A stretch of 64,000 nt of DNA from Pseudanabaena sp. Salubria-1 (GTDB taxonomy: Bacteria; Cyanobacteriota; Cyanobacteriia; Pseudanabaenales; Pseudanabaenaceae): contig JALQCR010000011.1 of the NCBI GenBank assembly GCA_023336205.1, positions 1 through 64,000 of the forward strand. Direction: 5' to 3'. The notes beneath the pieces were generated by a model that was not told the DNA's origin, did not search any database, and was given only the letters and a program-made list of their open reading frames with translations. A program made the translations under genes and the position numbers. Below, in pieces: positions 1 through 8,213 of this stretch (position 1 is its first letter; each line of letters begins with the position of its first letter).

Positions 1-101
1 AAAAAATAAAAAATAACAACCCCTTTTTGGGTTGCCCCCCCCCCACCGGGCGCGAAAACCACCAAAATTGGCTTTCATAAAACCAGTTTTTATAATGAAA
101 T

Positions 102-140
102 AAACAAATAAATCTTCGTGCAGCAAAGATTTATTTGTTT
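102..140. terminator. Hairpin upstream of rplU
   Basis: Complementary 15-base arms (102-116 and 126-140) around a 9-base loop. A shorter G/C hairpin lies at 16-36. Both probably end transcription coming from outside the window. Bases 141-265 up to the rplU start hold no gene and should carry the rplU promoter and leader; no confident -35/-10 pair was assigned. Confidence 0.5.
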
Positions 141-265
141 GTTTCATGTATAGTTGTAGATCGCACGATCTTTCATGCTCGGATCGGGTTATTTAAAAAA
201 TTGGAGAAACTAGGTAATACTAATTCCCCAATACCTGTACGGCATCTACTGAATATTTAAACACC

Positions 266-595
266 ATGAGTTACGCAATCATTGAAACAGGCGGTAAGCA
301 ATATCGCGTCGAAGTCGGCAGATTTTATGACGTTGAGCTACTTGAAGCCGAAGAAGATAGTAAATTGACAATTGATAAAGTTTTGTTTGTCAATATGGAT
401 GGCGACATTTCTATTGGTCAGCCCATCGTTGATAGCGCTAGCGTAGAAGTTACCGTAATGCGCCATCACAAGGCGAAAAAAGTAATCGTTTACAAAATGC
501 GTCCCAAGAAGAAAACTCGCAGAAAGAATGGTCACCGCCAGCCATTGACTCGGATCATGGTTGAAGCAATCAATCTCAGTGGTCAAGCTGCTTAA
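266..595 (+). CDS. rplU: 50S ribosomal protein L21
   Basis: Structural protein of the large ribosomal subunit that binds 23S rRNA. The 109-residue length is normal for bacterial L21. The opening SYAIIETGGKQYRVEVG and the basic stretch KMRPKKKTRRKNGHRQ followed by LTRIMVEAI are the family signature. It is followed after 80 bases by rpmA on the same strand, the universal rplU-rpmA operon. The ATG start gives the standard N-terminus. Nothing is odd about the protein, and the identification rests on clear family resemblance. Confidence 0.97.
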   Translation: MSYAIIETGGKQYRVEVGRFYDVELLEAEEDSKLTIDKVLFVNMDGDISIGQPIVDSASVEVTVMRHHKAKKVIVYKMRPKKKTRRKNGHRQPLTRIMVEAINLSGQAA

Positions 596-675
596 AACCA
601 GTTATCACATAGAAAAGGTGCAAAGCGCCTTTTCTATGTAAGAGTCTTTAACTATATTAATGAGGATACAAAAAA

Positions 676-963
676 ATGGCACATAAGAAGGGTACGGGTA
701 GTACAAGAAACGGACGTGACTCTAATGCTAAGCGCCTTGGCGTAAAGCGTTACGGCGGTCAAGTCGTTAAGGCTGGTAGCATCCTAGTTCGTCAACGTGG
801 CACTAAGTTTCACCCAGGCAATAATGTCGGTCGTGGTAGTGATGACACATTGTACGCAACTGTTGATGGCGTTGTGACTTTTGAGCGATTTGGCAAAACT
901 CGCAAGAAAATCAGCGTTTATGCACCTGTAGCTGTAGAAGTTACAGAAGCAGAAGTTGCTTAG
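676..963 (+). CDS. rpmA: 50S ribosomal protein L27
   Basis: Component of the large ribosomal subunit whose N-terminal tail reaches the peptidyl-transferase centre. It is 95 residues long, starts [16 protein letters not shown] and contains [18 protein letters not shown] and [10 protein letters not shown], the classic L27 blocks. The N-terminus is the mature-like form, without the cleavable extension seen in Firmicutes. A purine-rich ribosome site (GAGGATA) precedes the ATG. It is the second gene of the rplU-rpmA operon, and a strong hairpin follows at 977-1035. Confidence 0.97.
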   Translation: MAHKKGTGSTRNGRDSNAKRLGVKRYGGQVVKAGSILVRQRGTKFHPGNNVGRGSDDTLYATVDGVVTFERFGKTRKKISVYAPVAVEVTEAEVA

Positions 964-976
964 GAACTTACACAAA

Positions 977-1035
977 ATAATCAAAGAAAAAAAGAGCGAC
1001 GGGCTAAGCCCATCGCTCTTTTTTTCTTTGATTAT
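977..1035. terminator. rpmA terminator hairpin
   Basis: A long inverted repeat with arms running from ATAATCAAAG to CTTTGATTAT. It contains an A run on one side and a T run on the other, so it can work as an intrinsic terminator in both directions between rpmA and the convergent receiver gene. Confidence 0.75.
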
Positions 1036-1055
1036 CGATCGTTTTTTCATTAGAG

Positions 1056-1130
1056 TTATACCAATTCACAAAAGTGTTGTCACACTTTTGTGAATTGGTA
1101 TAAGAGGCTGTGCTTTGCACAGCCTCTTAT
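1056..1130. repeat. Two adjacent hairpin repeats, one shared with 61.1 kb
   Basis: The first hairpin (1056-1103) pairs TTATACCAATTCACAAAAGT with its complement. The second (1100-1130) pairs ATAAGAGGCTGTG with its complement. The stop codon of the next minus-strand gene lies in the second. A clearly related copy of the first forms the tail of the histidine kinase gene near 61127-61170, so this is a dispersed palindromic element as well as a likely terminator. Confidence 0.7.
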
Positions 1131-1555
1131 ACCAAATTTGTTGTTTTAAGTGATGCGTAATGTTGCAAAAGGTTTTTGAGCTTATCAATCTGAATTGGTT
1201 TGCTGATGTAATCATTCATTCCTGCATCACGACAGAGATTTTGATCGTCATCAGTTGCATTTGCAGTCATAGCAACGATCACAATTGGAGGGAGTTGTAA
1301 CTCTGATTCTTGCTTACGAATATATTTGGTTGTCTCTAAACCATCCATTTCAGGCATCTGAATATCCATCAGGATCAGATCGTAAGCAGTGTTGCCGATC
1401 GCTTTAACGGCTTCTACACCGTTATTCACTATATCGGCTTGATATCCTAAGTGATTCAATACTCTCTTAGCGACCTTTTGATTGACAGGATTATCTTCGG
1501 CTAAGAGTATTATGAAACTGGATATTGATGAATCGATTTGACCTGATGTATCCAT
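1127..1555 (-). CDS. Stand-alone receiver (CheY-like) response regulator
   Basis: Phospho-acceptor receiver protein of 142 residues with no output domain. The acidic pocket is visible in LLAEDNPVNQKVA; the phosphorylated Asp is in LILMDIQMPEMDG; the conserved Thr/Lys pair is in VAMTANA and YISKPI. The sequence style (EDNPVNQKVAKRVL) is that of receivers at the C-terminus of hybrid histidine kinases, so it may be a detached hybrid-kinase receiver or a phosphorelay partner. It starts 6 bases after the gatC stop on the same strand, so the two are probably co-transcribed. The partner kinase is unknown. Confidence 0.85.
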   Translation of the reverse strand: MDTSGQIDSSISSFIILLAEDNPVNQKVAKRVLNHLGYQADIVNNGVEAVKAIGNTAYDLILMDIQMPEMDGLETTKYIRKQESELQLPPIVIVAMTANATDDDQNLCRDAGMNDYISKPIQIDKLKNLLQHYASLKTTNLV

Positions 1556-1561
1556 AGGTAT

Positions 1562-1852
1562 CTAACCCATAATTTGTGGTACGCGGAAAAAGTCTTCTTC
1601 GCGATCAGGCGCACAATCAAGCAAGATCTCGCGATCTGCAAAGGGTTGCAATATATCGGGTCGAGTAATATTGACAGTATTAACGGCTCTAGTTGTCGGT
1701 TCAACCCCTTCTAGCAAAGGATCTAGTTCATTTAGCTGTTGGAAGTAGTCCAAAATACTATCTAATTGCTTAGTAAAAGAAATTTCTTCAGCTTCAGTTA
1801 ATTGTAAACGTCCTAAATGGGCAACGTGACGAACTTGCTCTCTGTCGATCAT
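1562..1852 (-). CDS. gatC: Aspartyl/glutamyl-tRNA(Asn/Gln) amidotransferase subunit C
   Basis: Small subunit of the GatCAB amidotransferase, which converts Glu-tRNA(Gln) to Gln-tRNA(Gln). At 96 residues it has normal GatC length. The start MIDREQVRHVAHLGRLQLTE and the block LDSILDYFQQLNELD are characteristic. The C-terminal segment (ILLDCAPDREEDFFRVPQIMG) is the part that wraps the GatA-GatB interface in known structures. gatA and gatB are not in the window. A receiver gene follows directly on the same strand. Confidence 0.95.
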   Translation of the reverse strand: MIDREQVRHVAHLGRLQLTEAEEISFTKQLDSILDYFQQLNELDPLLEGVEPTTRAVNTVNITRPDILQPFADREILLDCAPDREEDFFRVPQIMG

Positions 1853-1967
1853 GATTTTTATATAAGTGTAAGCAAATAATAATCTTTAAATAATGGATCT
1901 GTAAGTCCATTGATTAAAGATTGGAAGAAATAACTGTGCAAATATTATGTGTATTTCAGAAAACAGT

Positions 1968-2480
1968 CTAAAAGAATAAATTAATGTCGGCTCGACCAGT
2001 AGTCTTGAGCCAGTTTTGAGCTTCGATATAATTGTTTGGTGCAAGACGAATCGCCCTTACCCAATGGTCGGCAGCAACATTGAAATATTCTTCAGCCTGT
2101 TCTTCGTCTTGAGCATTTTCGCCTTTATGGTGATAAATCACCGCCACATTGTTAAGGGCTTGTGGCATCCGAGGATTAAGATCGATCGCCTGTTCATAAA
2201 ACTCTAGTGCCTTATCATGATCGCCATTGCTGGCATGAATTAAGCCCATGTTGTAATACACATAGCTGCGATCGTAGGAATTCTCCTCCAACTTAAGAGC
2301 TTCTTCGTAGTTAGCAAGTGCTTCGGCATACTCGCCATCGCCTTGTGCAGACATGCCATCTCGATAGTAAGCAAAGGCTTCTTTTTCTTTCTGACTGGCA
2401 GGAAAGAGTTTTAAAATCGTGTCGGCAATAACCGTAAAAGTTTGATCGACGAAGTTGTCATTACGTTGCGATCTAGGCAT
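1968..2480 (-). CDS. ycf3: Photosystem I assembly protein Ycf3
   Basis: TPR protein needed to assemble photosystem I in cyanobacteria and chloroplasts, acting at the thylakoid surface. The start [20 protein letters not shown] and the end [17 protein letters not shown] are diagnostic, and 170 residues is the usual length. Three TPR motifs are visible, about residues 35-68 ([20 protein letters not shown]), 72-105 ([20 protein letters not shown]) and 120-153. The C-terminal LFF extension is slightly longer than common. It is a photosynthesis marker that fixes the host as a cyanobacterium or plastid; the surrounding genes make it a cyanobacterium. Confidence 0.95.
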   Translation of the reverse strand: MPRSQRNDNFVDQTFTVIADTILKLFPASQKEKEAFAYYRDGMSAQGDGEYAEALANYEEALKLEENSYDRSYVYYNMGLIHASNGDHDKALEFYEQAIDLNPRMPQALNNVAVIYHHKGENAQDEEQAEEYFNVAADHWVRAIRLAPNNYIEAQNWLKTTGRADINLFF

Positions 2481-2540
2481 AGTTCTTTATAAATTTGCAG
2501 TCAGTTGTTAATTAGCATATCAAAATTAAAACCAATAAAG

Positions 2541-2569
2541 TTAAGACACCCGCTTTGCAGGTGTCTTAA
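2541..2569. terminator. Hairpin after ABC-2 permease gene
   Basis: Ten-base arms (TTAAGACACC and its complement) around a 9-base loop, just beyond the stop of the permease gene on the minus strand. Confidence 0.55.
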
Positions 2570-2571
2570 AC

Positions 2572-3354
2572 TTAGCTAGATGCACTTGTGTAAAACTTCA
2601 AGGCAAATCGCCAAAATTGATTTGAGGCATAAAGTAACCCGATCGCTAAAAACATAGAACCCATAATCCACATTGGTTCTCCTCGTCCTAAGAGGGTTTC
2701 GGCTGGAACCGTTGTCAAAAAGGCGATCGGCACAATGAACGTAAAAAAGAAACGATAGGAAGCGGGATAGGCTGCCATCGGATAGCGACCAGCCTCCATT
2801 AAGCCGCGTAAAACTTCCGTAACGTTATAAATTTTTACAAACCAGATGCTAGTTGCGCCTAGGATGAACCAAATGCTGTAGAGACTAATGCAGCCAAAGA
2901 TCAGGGGGATTAATCCCAAAAGATAATTGGTCAAACTTAATCCCAGTTTGTTGCCTGCATAGATCAAAATGCCGACACCAAAAATTAAATTAGGAAACCC
3001 CCAAGGTGAGATTGCTCTTGCCGATAGCCAAAACTGGCTACTGATCGGTTTTAAAAGCACAAAATCTAACGTTCCTTTCTGGACATGATCGACGATTTTG
3101 CTTAAGTTCGGGGCGAGAAAAGTGCTAGAAAATCCTTCAAGGATCGTAAATATACCAAGCACAATGATTGCTTCTTCCCATCGCCAACCCGCAAAAGTGT
3201 AACCAGTGCGATAAAACAAAAATAATCCAAACAAACTTCCCGCCAAATTACCAATACTGCCCAGAGCCGCGATCGCAAAGTTAAGCCGATATTCAAGTTC
3301 GGCAGCGATCGCAGTTGTCCAGAAAAGCTTTAAAGCTCGTATATATCTACTCAT
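2572..3354 (-). CDS. ABC-2 type transporter permease (COG3694-like)
   Basis: Polytopic membrane protein, about 260 residues from the chosen start MSRYIRALKLFW. An in-frame ATG 66 bases further upstream adds an unlikely polar tail. About six hydrophobic segments are visible, including FAIAALGSIGNLAGSLFGLF and YLLGLIPLIFGCISLY. The block VQKGTLDFVLLKPISSQFWL is typical of the ABC-2 permease subfamily often found as two permeases plus one ATPase. The ATPase and second permease are not adjacent, so the substrate cannot be inferred. The family assignment is from sequence resemblance only. Confidence 0.75.
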   Translation of the reverse strand: MSRYIRALKLFWTTAIAAELEYRLNFAIAALGSIGNLAGSLFGLFLFYRTGYTFAGWRWEEAIIVLGIFTILEGFSSTFLAPNLSKIVDHVQKGTLDFVLLKPISSQFWLSARAISPWGFPNLIFGVGILIYAGNKLGLSLTNYLLGLIPLIFGCISLYSIWFILGATSIWFVKIYNVTEVLRGLMEAGRYPMAAYPASYRFFFTFIVPIAFLTTVPAETLLGRGEPMWIMGSMFLAIGLLYASNQFWRFALKFYTSASS

Positions 3355-3370
3355 ATTGGTTTGCCCAATA

Positions 3371-3408
3371 CAAACTGCGAAGAATAGCTTGCCATTCTTC
3401 GCAGTTTG
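3371..3408. terminator. Hairpin between RRM gene and permease gene
   Basis: Perfect arms CAAACTGCGAAGAAT (3371-3385) and its complement (3394-3408). It lies downstream of the RNA-binding protein gene on the minus strand and directly upstream of the permease start. Confidence 0.6.
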
Positions 3409-3431
3409 CGATTTTTGCAATTAATATAGGC

Positions 3432-3716
3432 TTAGGCGTAACCACGACCCCTAGGGCGATCGTTACTACGCTCAGCACGAGGCTTAGCCTTATTAACGCG
3501 AAGGGTTCGTCCCATCCATTCAGCTTCGTTTAGCGCCGCGATCGCCGCTTCTTCTTGAGCATCGTCCTCCATATCCACGAAGGCGAAACCCCGAACCCGA
3601 CCTGTTTCTTGGTCGGTGGGCAATTGCACGCGCTTTACGGTGCCGTAGTCTGAAAAGACGCTTGTTAAGTCGTCTTTAGCAGCTTGATAAGACAAATTTC
3701 CAACGTAAATAGTCAC
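3432..3716 (-). CDS. RRM-type RNA-binding protein (Rbp family)
   Basis: Small single-RRM RNA-binding protein, 94 residues. RNP2 is TIYVGNL at the N-terminus and RNP1 is RGFAFVDM near residue 43; both carry the aromatic residues that stack on RNA. A short basic tail (RAERSNDRPRGRGYA) replaces the long glycine-rich tail of some cold-induced paralogues. Cyanobacterial Rbp proteins are often cold-regulated and some are involved in mRNA positioning at thylakoids; which of these applies here cannot be told from sequence. The gene has over 600 bases of non-coding DNA upstream, compatible with a long regulated 5' leader. Confidence 0.9.
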   Translation of the reverse strand: MTIYVGNLSYQAAKDDLTSVFSDYGTVKRVQLPTDQETGRVRGFAFVDMEDDAQEEAAIAALNEAEWMGRTLRVNKAKPRAERSNDRPRGRGYA

Positions 3717-4120
3717 AGTCAGTTCGCTCCAAAAAAGAGATCGATATAATAATTTAGCCAGTCTTCGGAAAAGACTCGCTCGATCCGAGATCTCACAAAT
3801 CCAACCTAAATTTCAGCTTTGATATAGTTTACCTTTTACCCGCAACAATTTGCGTAGGCTGTATTACAAAGCTTTGCGCAACTAATGGTAAAGAGCTTAC
3901 TAACCTTTAAAAAGCTCTATAAATTCCTTACTAAAAGCGTTATTTCTGATGATTGGCGATCGCATTAAGCAAAACATTTTAAGGTGAGTCTCAAAATTTA
4001 TGTCTAAAGACATAGGCTAAATCAATTAGAAAGCCCTCGAAATTGAGGCTAAATCCTTAAGTTCCACAACAAAAAAACAAGAGGTTTTAACGGCTAAGCC
4101 TTGTCTCTTATTAATTACAA

Positions 4121-4174
4121 ATCAAAACCCGTAAAGTTGCGCCCCCGCAGGGGCGCAACTTTACGGGTTTTGAT
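4121..4174. repeat. Long perfect hairpin
   Basis: Arms start ATCAAAACCCGTAAAGTTGC and end with the exact complement; the loop is about 4 bases. It belongs to the class of long palindromes found after many genes in this window. It is not next to a stop codon here, so terminator function is uncertain. Confidence 0.7.
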
Positions 4175-4223
4175 AATTTATTTTGCACAGGGGCTTAAAC
4201 TATAGTCTTTAGGAATGAAAATT

Positions 4224-4284
4224 AATTAAAACCAAAATTTGTTGGGGCGGGCTTTGCCCGCCCCAACAAATTTTGGTTTTAATT
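4224..4284. repeat. Long perfect hairpin
   Basis: Arms of 29 bases beginning AATTAAAACCAAAATTTGTT with the exact complement, and a 3-base loop. It shares no stem sequence with the hairpin at 4121-4174 but has the same architecture. Confidence 0.7.
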
Positions 4285-4340
4285 GCACAGGTTAATTAAT
4301 TTTTATTCCTTATTAATGATGGTGGATTAATTTAAAAAAT

Positions 4341-5195
4341 ATGGACAGTCAAAAACAGTTATTTGTTCTTGCATTGACAGTTAGCTTAGGAGCCTGTGTC
4401 TCACCATCAGTCAGTCAGCCACTAAAACCGAGCTTAAGCCAGCAAAGTGGGGTAAAGATTACATTGCAAGCAAAAATTCCCGAAAAAGGCATAACAAAAA
4501 TTACTCCGCAAATGATGGAAAGAGCCAAACTCGTTTTCGAGAAGCGTGTTAGTGGGTTAGGAATTTCTGGAGCATCTGTTGCGATCGCTGGGAACAATCA
4601 GTTGGTGGTTAAATTACCAAACATAAAAGATCCTAGCCAAGCTAAGCGAGTAATTGGGACAACTGGGCTGCTTGATTTTCGCAAACAGAAAAAAGGGACA
4701 GAAAATGAGCTAAGGGCAAGAGTCCTGACGCGGCAGGAAGTGATGGCTCAGCGTGAAGTTCTCAAATATTCTGGCGATCAAAAGGCGATCTCGGCAAATG
4801 AAGCCGCTTATAAAAAGAGTGTTCAAGCTCTTAAGGACATCTTTGAGAACCCAGTCTTAAGTGGCGATATGATCAAAGATGCTTATGCTGAACCTCTATT
4901 CAAAGGTTCTAGTACTTGGAAAATCGCGCTGACATTTGATGATCAAGGAGCTGTTTTATTCGCCAAGACTACAAGCGAAATTGCGGGAACAAATCTGGCT
5001 ATAGGCATTTTTCTGGATGATAAATTGATTAGTGCGCCAATTGTTGCGGGTGAGTTTCAAGGCAAGGGTATTACTGGTGGGCGTGCTGTTATTGCGGGAC
5101 AATTTACTAAGGATTTGGCGACTGAAATTGCTTTACAGTTGCGATCGGGTACATTGCCGATCGCTTTTGAAGTTGTCAAAACTCATTCTTTTTAA
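4341..5195 (+). CDS. SecD P1-domain paralogue, predicted lipoprotein
   Basis: A 284-residue protein that aligns with the periplasmic first domain (P1) of the true SecD encoded just downstream, from KITLQAKIPEKGI to LRSGTLPIAFEVV, then stops exactly where SecD enters its second membrane segment. The N-terminus has a short hydrophobic stretch ending in a lipobox-like LTVSLGAC (Cys about residue 19), so it is probably exported and lipid-anchored rather than membrane-spanning. It therefore lacks the proton-driven channel part of SecD. Shared marker segments include RVIGTTxLDFRKQKKGTE and GIFLDDKLIS. It probably arose by duplication of secD. Function is unknown; modulation of SecDF or binding of emerging substrates is only a guess. 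Confidence 0.8.
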   Translation: MDSQKQLFVLALTVSLGACVSPSVSQPLKPSLSQQSGVKITLQAKIPEKGITKITPQMMERAKLVFEKRVSGLGISGASVAIAGNNQLVVKLPNIKDPSQAKRVIGTTGLLDFRKQKKGTENELRARVLTRQEVMAQREVLKYSGDQKAISANEAAYKKSVQALKDIFENPVLSGDMIKDAYAEPLFKGSSTWKIALTFDDQGAVLFAKTTSEIAGTNLAIGIFLDDKLISAPIVAGEFQGKGITGGRAVIAGQFTKDLATEIALQLRSGTLPIAFEVVKTHSF

Positions 5196-5200
5196 GTCCC

Positions 5201-5232
5201 CAGCCCCGTAAGGGCACAACCTTACGGGGCTG
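5201..5232. terminator. Hairpin after SecD-like lipoprotein gene
   Basis: Arms CAGCCCCGTAAGG and complement around a short loop, 6 bases after the stop codon. Confidence 0.6.
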
Positions 5233-5359
5233 AGTTTGTAATTAACTATGCTCATCTATATTATTAAAATTATTAAAGCTATTTTTTCTCGAACAGGAAC
5301 ATCAAATTTCTTATAAAAGCCTCACAGAGCTTGGCTTTTATAACTATAGCCAGAAAGTT

Positions 5360-5416
5360 TAAAGCTATCAAAATGATTTGCGGCGCGAAGCGCCGCAAAT
5401 CATTTTGATAGCTTTA
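5360..5416. repeat. Long hairpin upstream of secD
   Basis: Arms of 27 bases (TAAAGCTATCAAAATGATTT onward) and a 3-base loop. It lies in the 349-base gap between the lipoprotein gene and secD. No gene is visible in the gap; the secD promoter should lie between 5417 and 5544. Confidence 0.7.
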
Positions 5417-5544
5417 TAACCAATTCAGGGCTGCTATTCGTGGGGTATGATGACAGATGTCTCAAAATATACTCTGTTTAATCTGGCTCTAAGTAAAGCT
5501 CAAACGGCTATACAGAAAAGCTATACAAAAAGCTCCAAAAAAAT

Positions 5545-7026
5545 ATGGGTAAACAAAGCCGCCTGCTTGCCTTTGTACTGGCAATTTTAATCGGGGCTGT
5601 GTATCTAATCGTAAGTCATCCTCCTAAATTAGGGTTGGATCTTCGAGGTGGTGCACAGCTTACACTCCAAGCTAAAATCAATCCTGAACAAGGTATTAAT
5701 GAAATTACGCCGCGCATCATGGAAACTGCAAAGTTTGTGGTGGAACAGCGCATTAATGGCTTGGGAGTTTCTGAAGCAACGATTTTGCTAGCTGGAAATG
5801 ATCAACTGATCGTTCAGTTACCAGGGGTAAATGATCCTGCTCAAGCTGAGCGCGTAATTGGTACAACTGCCCAGCTTGATTTTCGGAAGCAAAAGAAAGG
5901 TACGGAAAGTGAGCTAAGGGCAAGATTGCAAATCCAGCAGGCGGCGACAATTCAGCGTGAAGTCCTGAAAAACTCTACCGATCAAAAGGCGATCGCGGAA
6001 AACGAAGCAGCCTATAAGAAAAGTATTGAAGACTTGAAAGGGATTTTTGAGCGCACAGGCTTGACGGGTAATATGCTCAAAGATGCAGTTGCTTCCCCTA
6101 CGGGAAATGGTCCTGATTCTTGGCAAGTAGCACTGACCTTTGATGATAAAGGCGGTGAGCTATTTGCTAAAACCACTGGCGAAATCGGGGGGACTGGTCG
6201 CGTTTTAGGGATTTTTCTAGACGATAAATTAATTAGCTCTCCGTCAGTTGGTCCCGAACATCAGGGTAAAGGTATTACAGGCGGTCGAGCAGTCATCACT
6301 GGGAACTTCACCTTAGATACAGCTAATGAACTAGCCTTACAGTTACGTGCTGGTGCATTGCCTGTGCCTGTAGAAATAGTAGAAAACCGTACTGTTGGGG
6401 CAACTCTTGGAGCAGATAGTATCCTCAGCAGTATCTATGCAGGTGTTGCTGGATTGTTGCTGGTATTGATCTTCATGGTGATTTATTACCGCATTTTGGG
6501 TGTAGTTGCGGATATTGCGCTGATTACCTATGCGGTGATTACTTTTGCCTCATTTAGCCTGCTTGGTGTGGTGCTCACCTTACCGGGAATTGCAGGTTTT
6601 ATCCTCAGTATCGGTATGGCAGTAGATGCGAACGTATTAATTTTTGAGCGAACTAAAGAGGAATTAAAAGCAGGACGCACACTTTATAAATCCGTCGAAG
6701 CAGGTTTCTATCGTGCTTGGTCAAGTATTCTTGATAGTAATGTGACTACTTTAATTGCCTGCGGGACATTGTTTTGGCTAGGTTCAGGGTTTGTGAAGGG
6801 GTTTGCCGTTACGCTTGGCGTTGGTGTGCTAACCAGTATGTTTACCGCAGTTACTTTAAGCCGATCGCTAATGTTGGCGATGATCAGTAATCCTAATTTC
6901 CGTAAGCCCGAATATTACGGTATGAAAGCGTTTGGGAGAATCTCATCGACTATAGATATTGAGGTGATCGCTGAAGAGAACGCCAGCGACAAGAAAAATG
7001 ACAATACTTCAGGTGCGGTGCTATGA
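5545..7026 (+). CDS. secD: Protein translocase subunit SecD
   Basis: Membrane subunit that uses the proton gradient to help SecYEG/SecA-driven export. At 493 residues it is the normal size for a separate SecD. Order: membrane segment 1 (about 8-26), the start of the conserved block PPKLGLDLRGGAQLTLQ, the P1 periplasmic region to about 290, then five membrane segments from GATLGADSILSSIYAG on. The hallmark GMAVDANVLIFERTKEEL lies near residue 358. The ATG of secF overlaps its stop codon (ATGA), showing translational coupling. A truncated paralogue sits directly upstream. Confidence 0.96.
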   Translation: MGKQSRLLAFVLAILIGAVYLIVSHPPKLGLDLRGGAQLTLQAKINPEQGINEITPRIMETAKFVVEQRINGLGVSEATILLAGNDQLIVQLPGVNDPAQAERVIGTTAQLDFRKQKKGTESELRARLQIQQAATIQREVLKNSTDQKAIAENEAAYKKSIEDLKGIFERTGLTGNMLKDAVASPTGNGPDSWQVALTFDDKGGELFAKTTGEIGGTGRVLGIFLDDKLISSPSVGPEHQGKGITGGRAVITGNFTLDTANELALQLRAGALPVPVEIVENRTVGATLGADSILSSIYAGVAGLLLVLIFMVIYYRILGVVADIALITYAVITFASFSLLGVVLTLPGIAGFILSIGMAVDANVLIFERTKEELKAGRTLYKSVEAGFYRAWSSILDSNVTTLIACGTLFWLGSGFVKGFAVTLGVGVLTSMFTAVTLSRSLMLAMISNPNFRKPEYYGMKAFGRISSTIDIEVIAEENASDKKNDNTSGAVL

Positions 7027-7988
7027 AACTAGATGTAATTAAGAATGCTCGTTTCTATGTTTCTCTGTCCTCAGCCGTAATTTTGGCGGGACTGGTGGCA
7101 ATGGTAATATCTTTTCAGCAGATAGGCTCACCGTTGCGATTGGGTATCGACTTTACAGGTGGTTCGAGTATTACCCTTGGCTTGTCCTGTGGTAGTGCCA
7201 ACAATTGCGGCAAGAAAATTGACGTTGGTGTAGTGAGACAAGCGATCGAAAGTAAAGGCTTTGCTAATAGCGTCATCCAATCAGTTGAAGGTAAAGATCT
7301 CCAAGGTGTATCTGTACGAACGGCGAGGCTATCAACAGAACAACGTGAAAAGTTGCGCTCAGTATTGACTGATGCATTGAAGCCATATGGTGAGATTGAC
7401 CCTAAAAAGTCTCAGATTGATGAGGTCGGACCTGCGATCGGTCAGCAAGCTTTAAACAATGGTTTACTAGCCTTGGCGATCTCCTTTGCGGGTATTGGCA
7501 TTTATTTAACATTCCGTTTTCAATCTGACTATGCCAGTTTTGCGATTATTGCTCTGTTCCATGATATTTTCGTCACCGCTGGTATGTTTTCGATTCTTGG
7601 ATTGACTCTAGGTGTGGAAATCGACAGCTTATTTATTGTGGCGATGTTAACTATTTGTGGTTTCTCGGTGAATGACACTGTAGTAATTTACGATCGCATT
7701 CGCGAAAATGTAAAGATTGACGCAGGGGCAACTAAGTTTAACGATCTAATTAATGCTTCGATTAATCAAACTTTAGGGCGTTCAATTAATACCACCCTAA
7801 CTTCTACTTTGCCATTAATCGCCATCTTCTTGTTTGGTGGTGCAACCCTGAGATTTTTCGCTCTAGCTTTGATTATTGGTTTTTTATCTGGAGTTTATTC
7901 CAGCATTTTCAATGCCAGTATTTTTCTAGCTTGGTGGCGTAGTCGTCAGAATCCTAAGATTAGTCAACAGCCACTAGAGTCAAACTAA
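7023..7988 (+). CDS. secF: Protein translocase subunit SecF
   Basis: Partner of SecD in the SecDF export motor. It is 321 residues, overlapping the secD stop by four bases. Hallmarks: first membrane segment followed by RLGIDFTGGSSITLG, the internal block EVGPAIGQQALNNGLLALAI, and the conserved FSVNDTVVIYDRIRENV in the fourth/fifth membrane region. A small cysteine pair (SCGSANNCGKK, about residues 55-65) in the periplasmic loop is unusual and might form a disulfide; that is inference. A hairpin follows immediately at 7988-8024. Confidence 0.95.
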   Translation: MKLDVIKNARFYVSLSSAVILAGLVAMVISFQQIGSPLRLGIDFTGGSSITLGLSCGSANNCGKKIDVGVVRQAIESKGFANSVIQSVEGKDLQGVSVRTARLSTEQREKLRSVLTDALKPYGEIDPKKSQIDEVGPAIGQQALNNGLLALAISFAGIGIYLTFRFQSDYASFAIIALFHDIFVTAGMFSILGLTLGVEIDSLFIVAMLTICGFSVNDTVVIYDRIRENVKIDAGATKFNDLINASINQTLGRSINTTLTSTLPLIAIFLFGGATLRFFALALIIGFLSGVYSSIFNASIFLAWWRSRQNPKISQQPLESN

Positions 7989-8024
7989 ATGATAATGGCG
8001 TTGTAAAGCATCGCCATTATCATT
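7988..8024. terminator. secDF terminator hairpin
   Basis: Arms AATGATAATGGCG and complement, starting inside the last codons of secF. No T run follows on the plus side, so termination strength is uncertain. Confidence 0.55.
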
Positions 8025-8054
8025 AGAGCAATTATGTGAGTAAGTATCTTTGCG

Positions 8055-8213
8055 TATTGGATTGTTGATGCCTCTCTGGAATTAGTTTCGGTCTTATTGA
8101 TGATTGATGGAACTTATCAAGAAACTGTTTTTCATTTAGGAGAGCAAATTATCTCACCGACATTTGCGGATCTCCAGCTTACAGTTGATGATGTTTTAAA
8201 TGCAGATATATGA
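8055..8213 (+). pseudogene. Uma2-family nuclease, C-terminal relic
   Basis: A 52-codon open stretch without a start encodes YWIVDASLELVSVLLMIDG, then GEQIISPTFADLQLTVDDVL, which matches the C-terminal third of Uma2-family (PD-(D/E)XK-like) proteins that are abundant in cyanobacteria. The catalytic N-terminal two thirds are missing; an in-frame stop lies shortly upstream. The stop codon overlaps the ATG of the next gene (ATGA), so the relic may still shape translation of that gene if transcribed. Identification is from memory of the family. Confidence 0.6.

Larger units (their letters stand above)
3717..4340. other. Intergenic region with two long palindromes
   Basis: No convincing gene is seen. 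The region separates two divergent genes (RRM on minus, SecD-like on plus). It contains two near-perfect long hairpins: 4121-4174 (25-base arms, 4-base loop) and 4224-4284 (29-base arms, 3-base loop). The part next to 3717 should hold the RRM promoter and leader. Confidence 0.6.
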
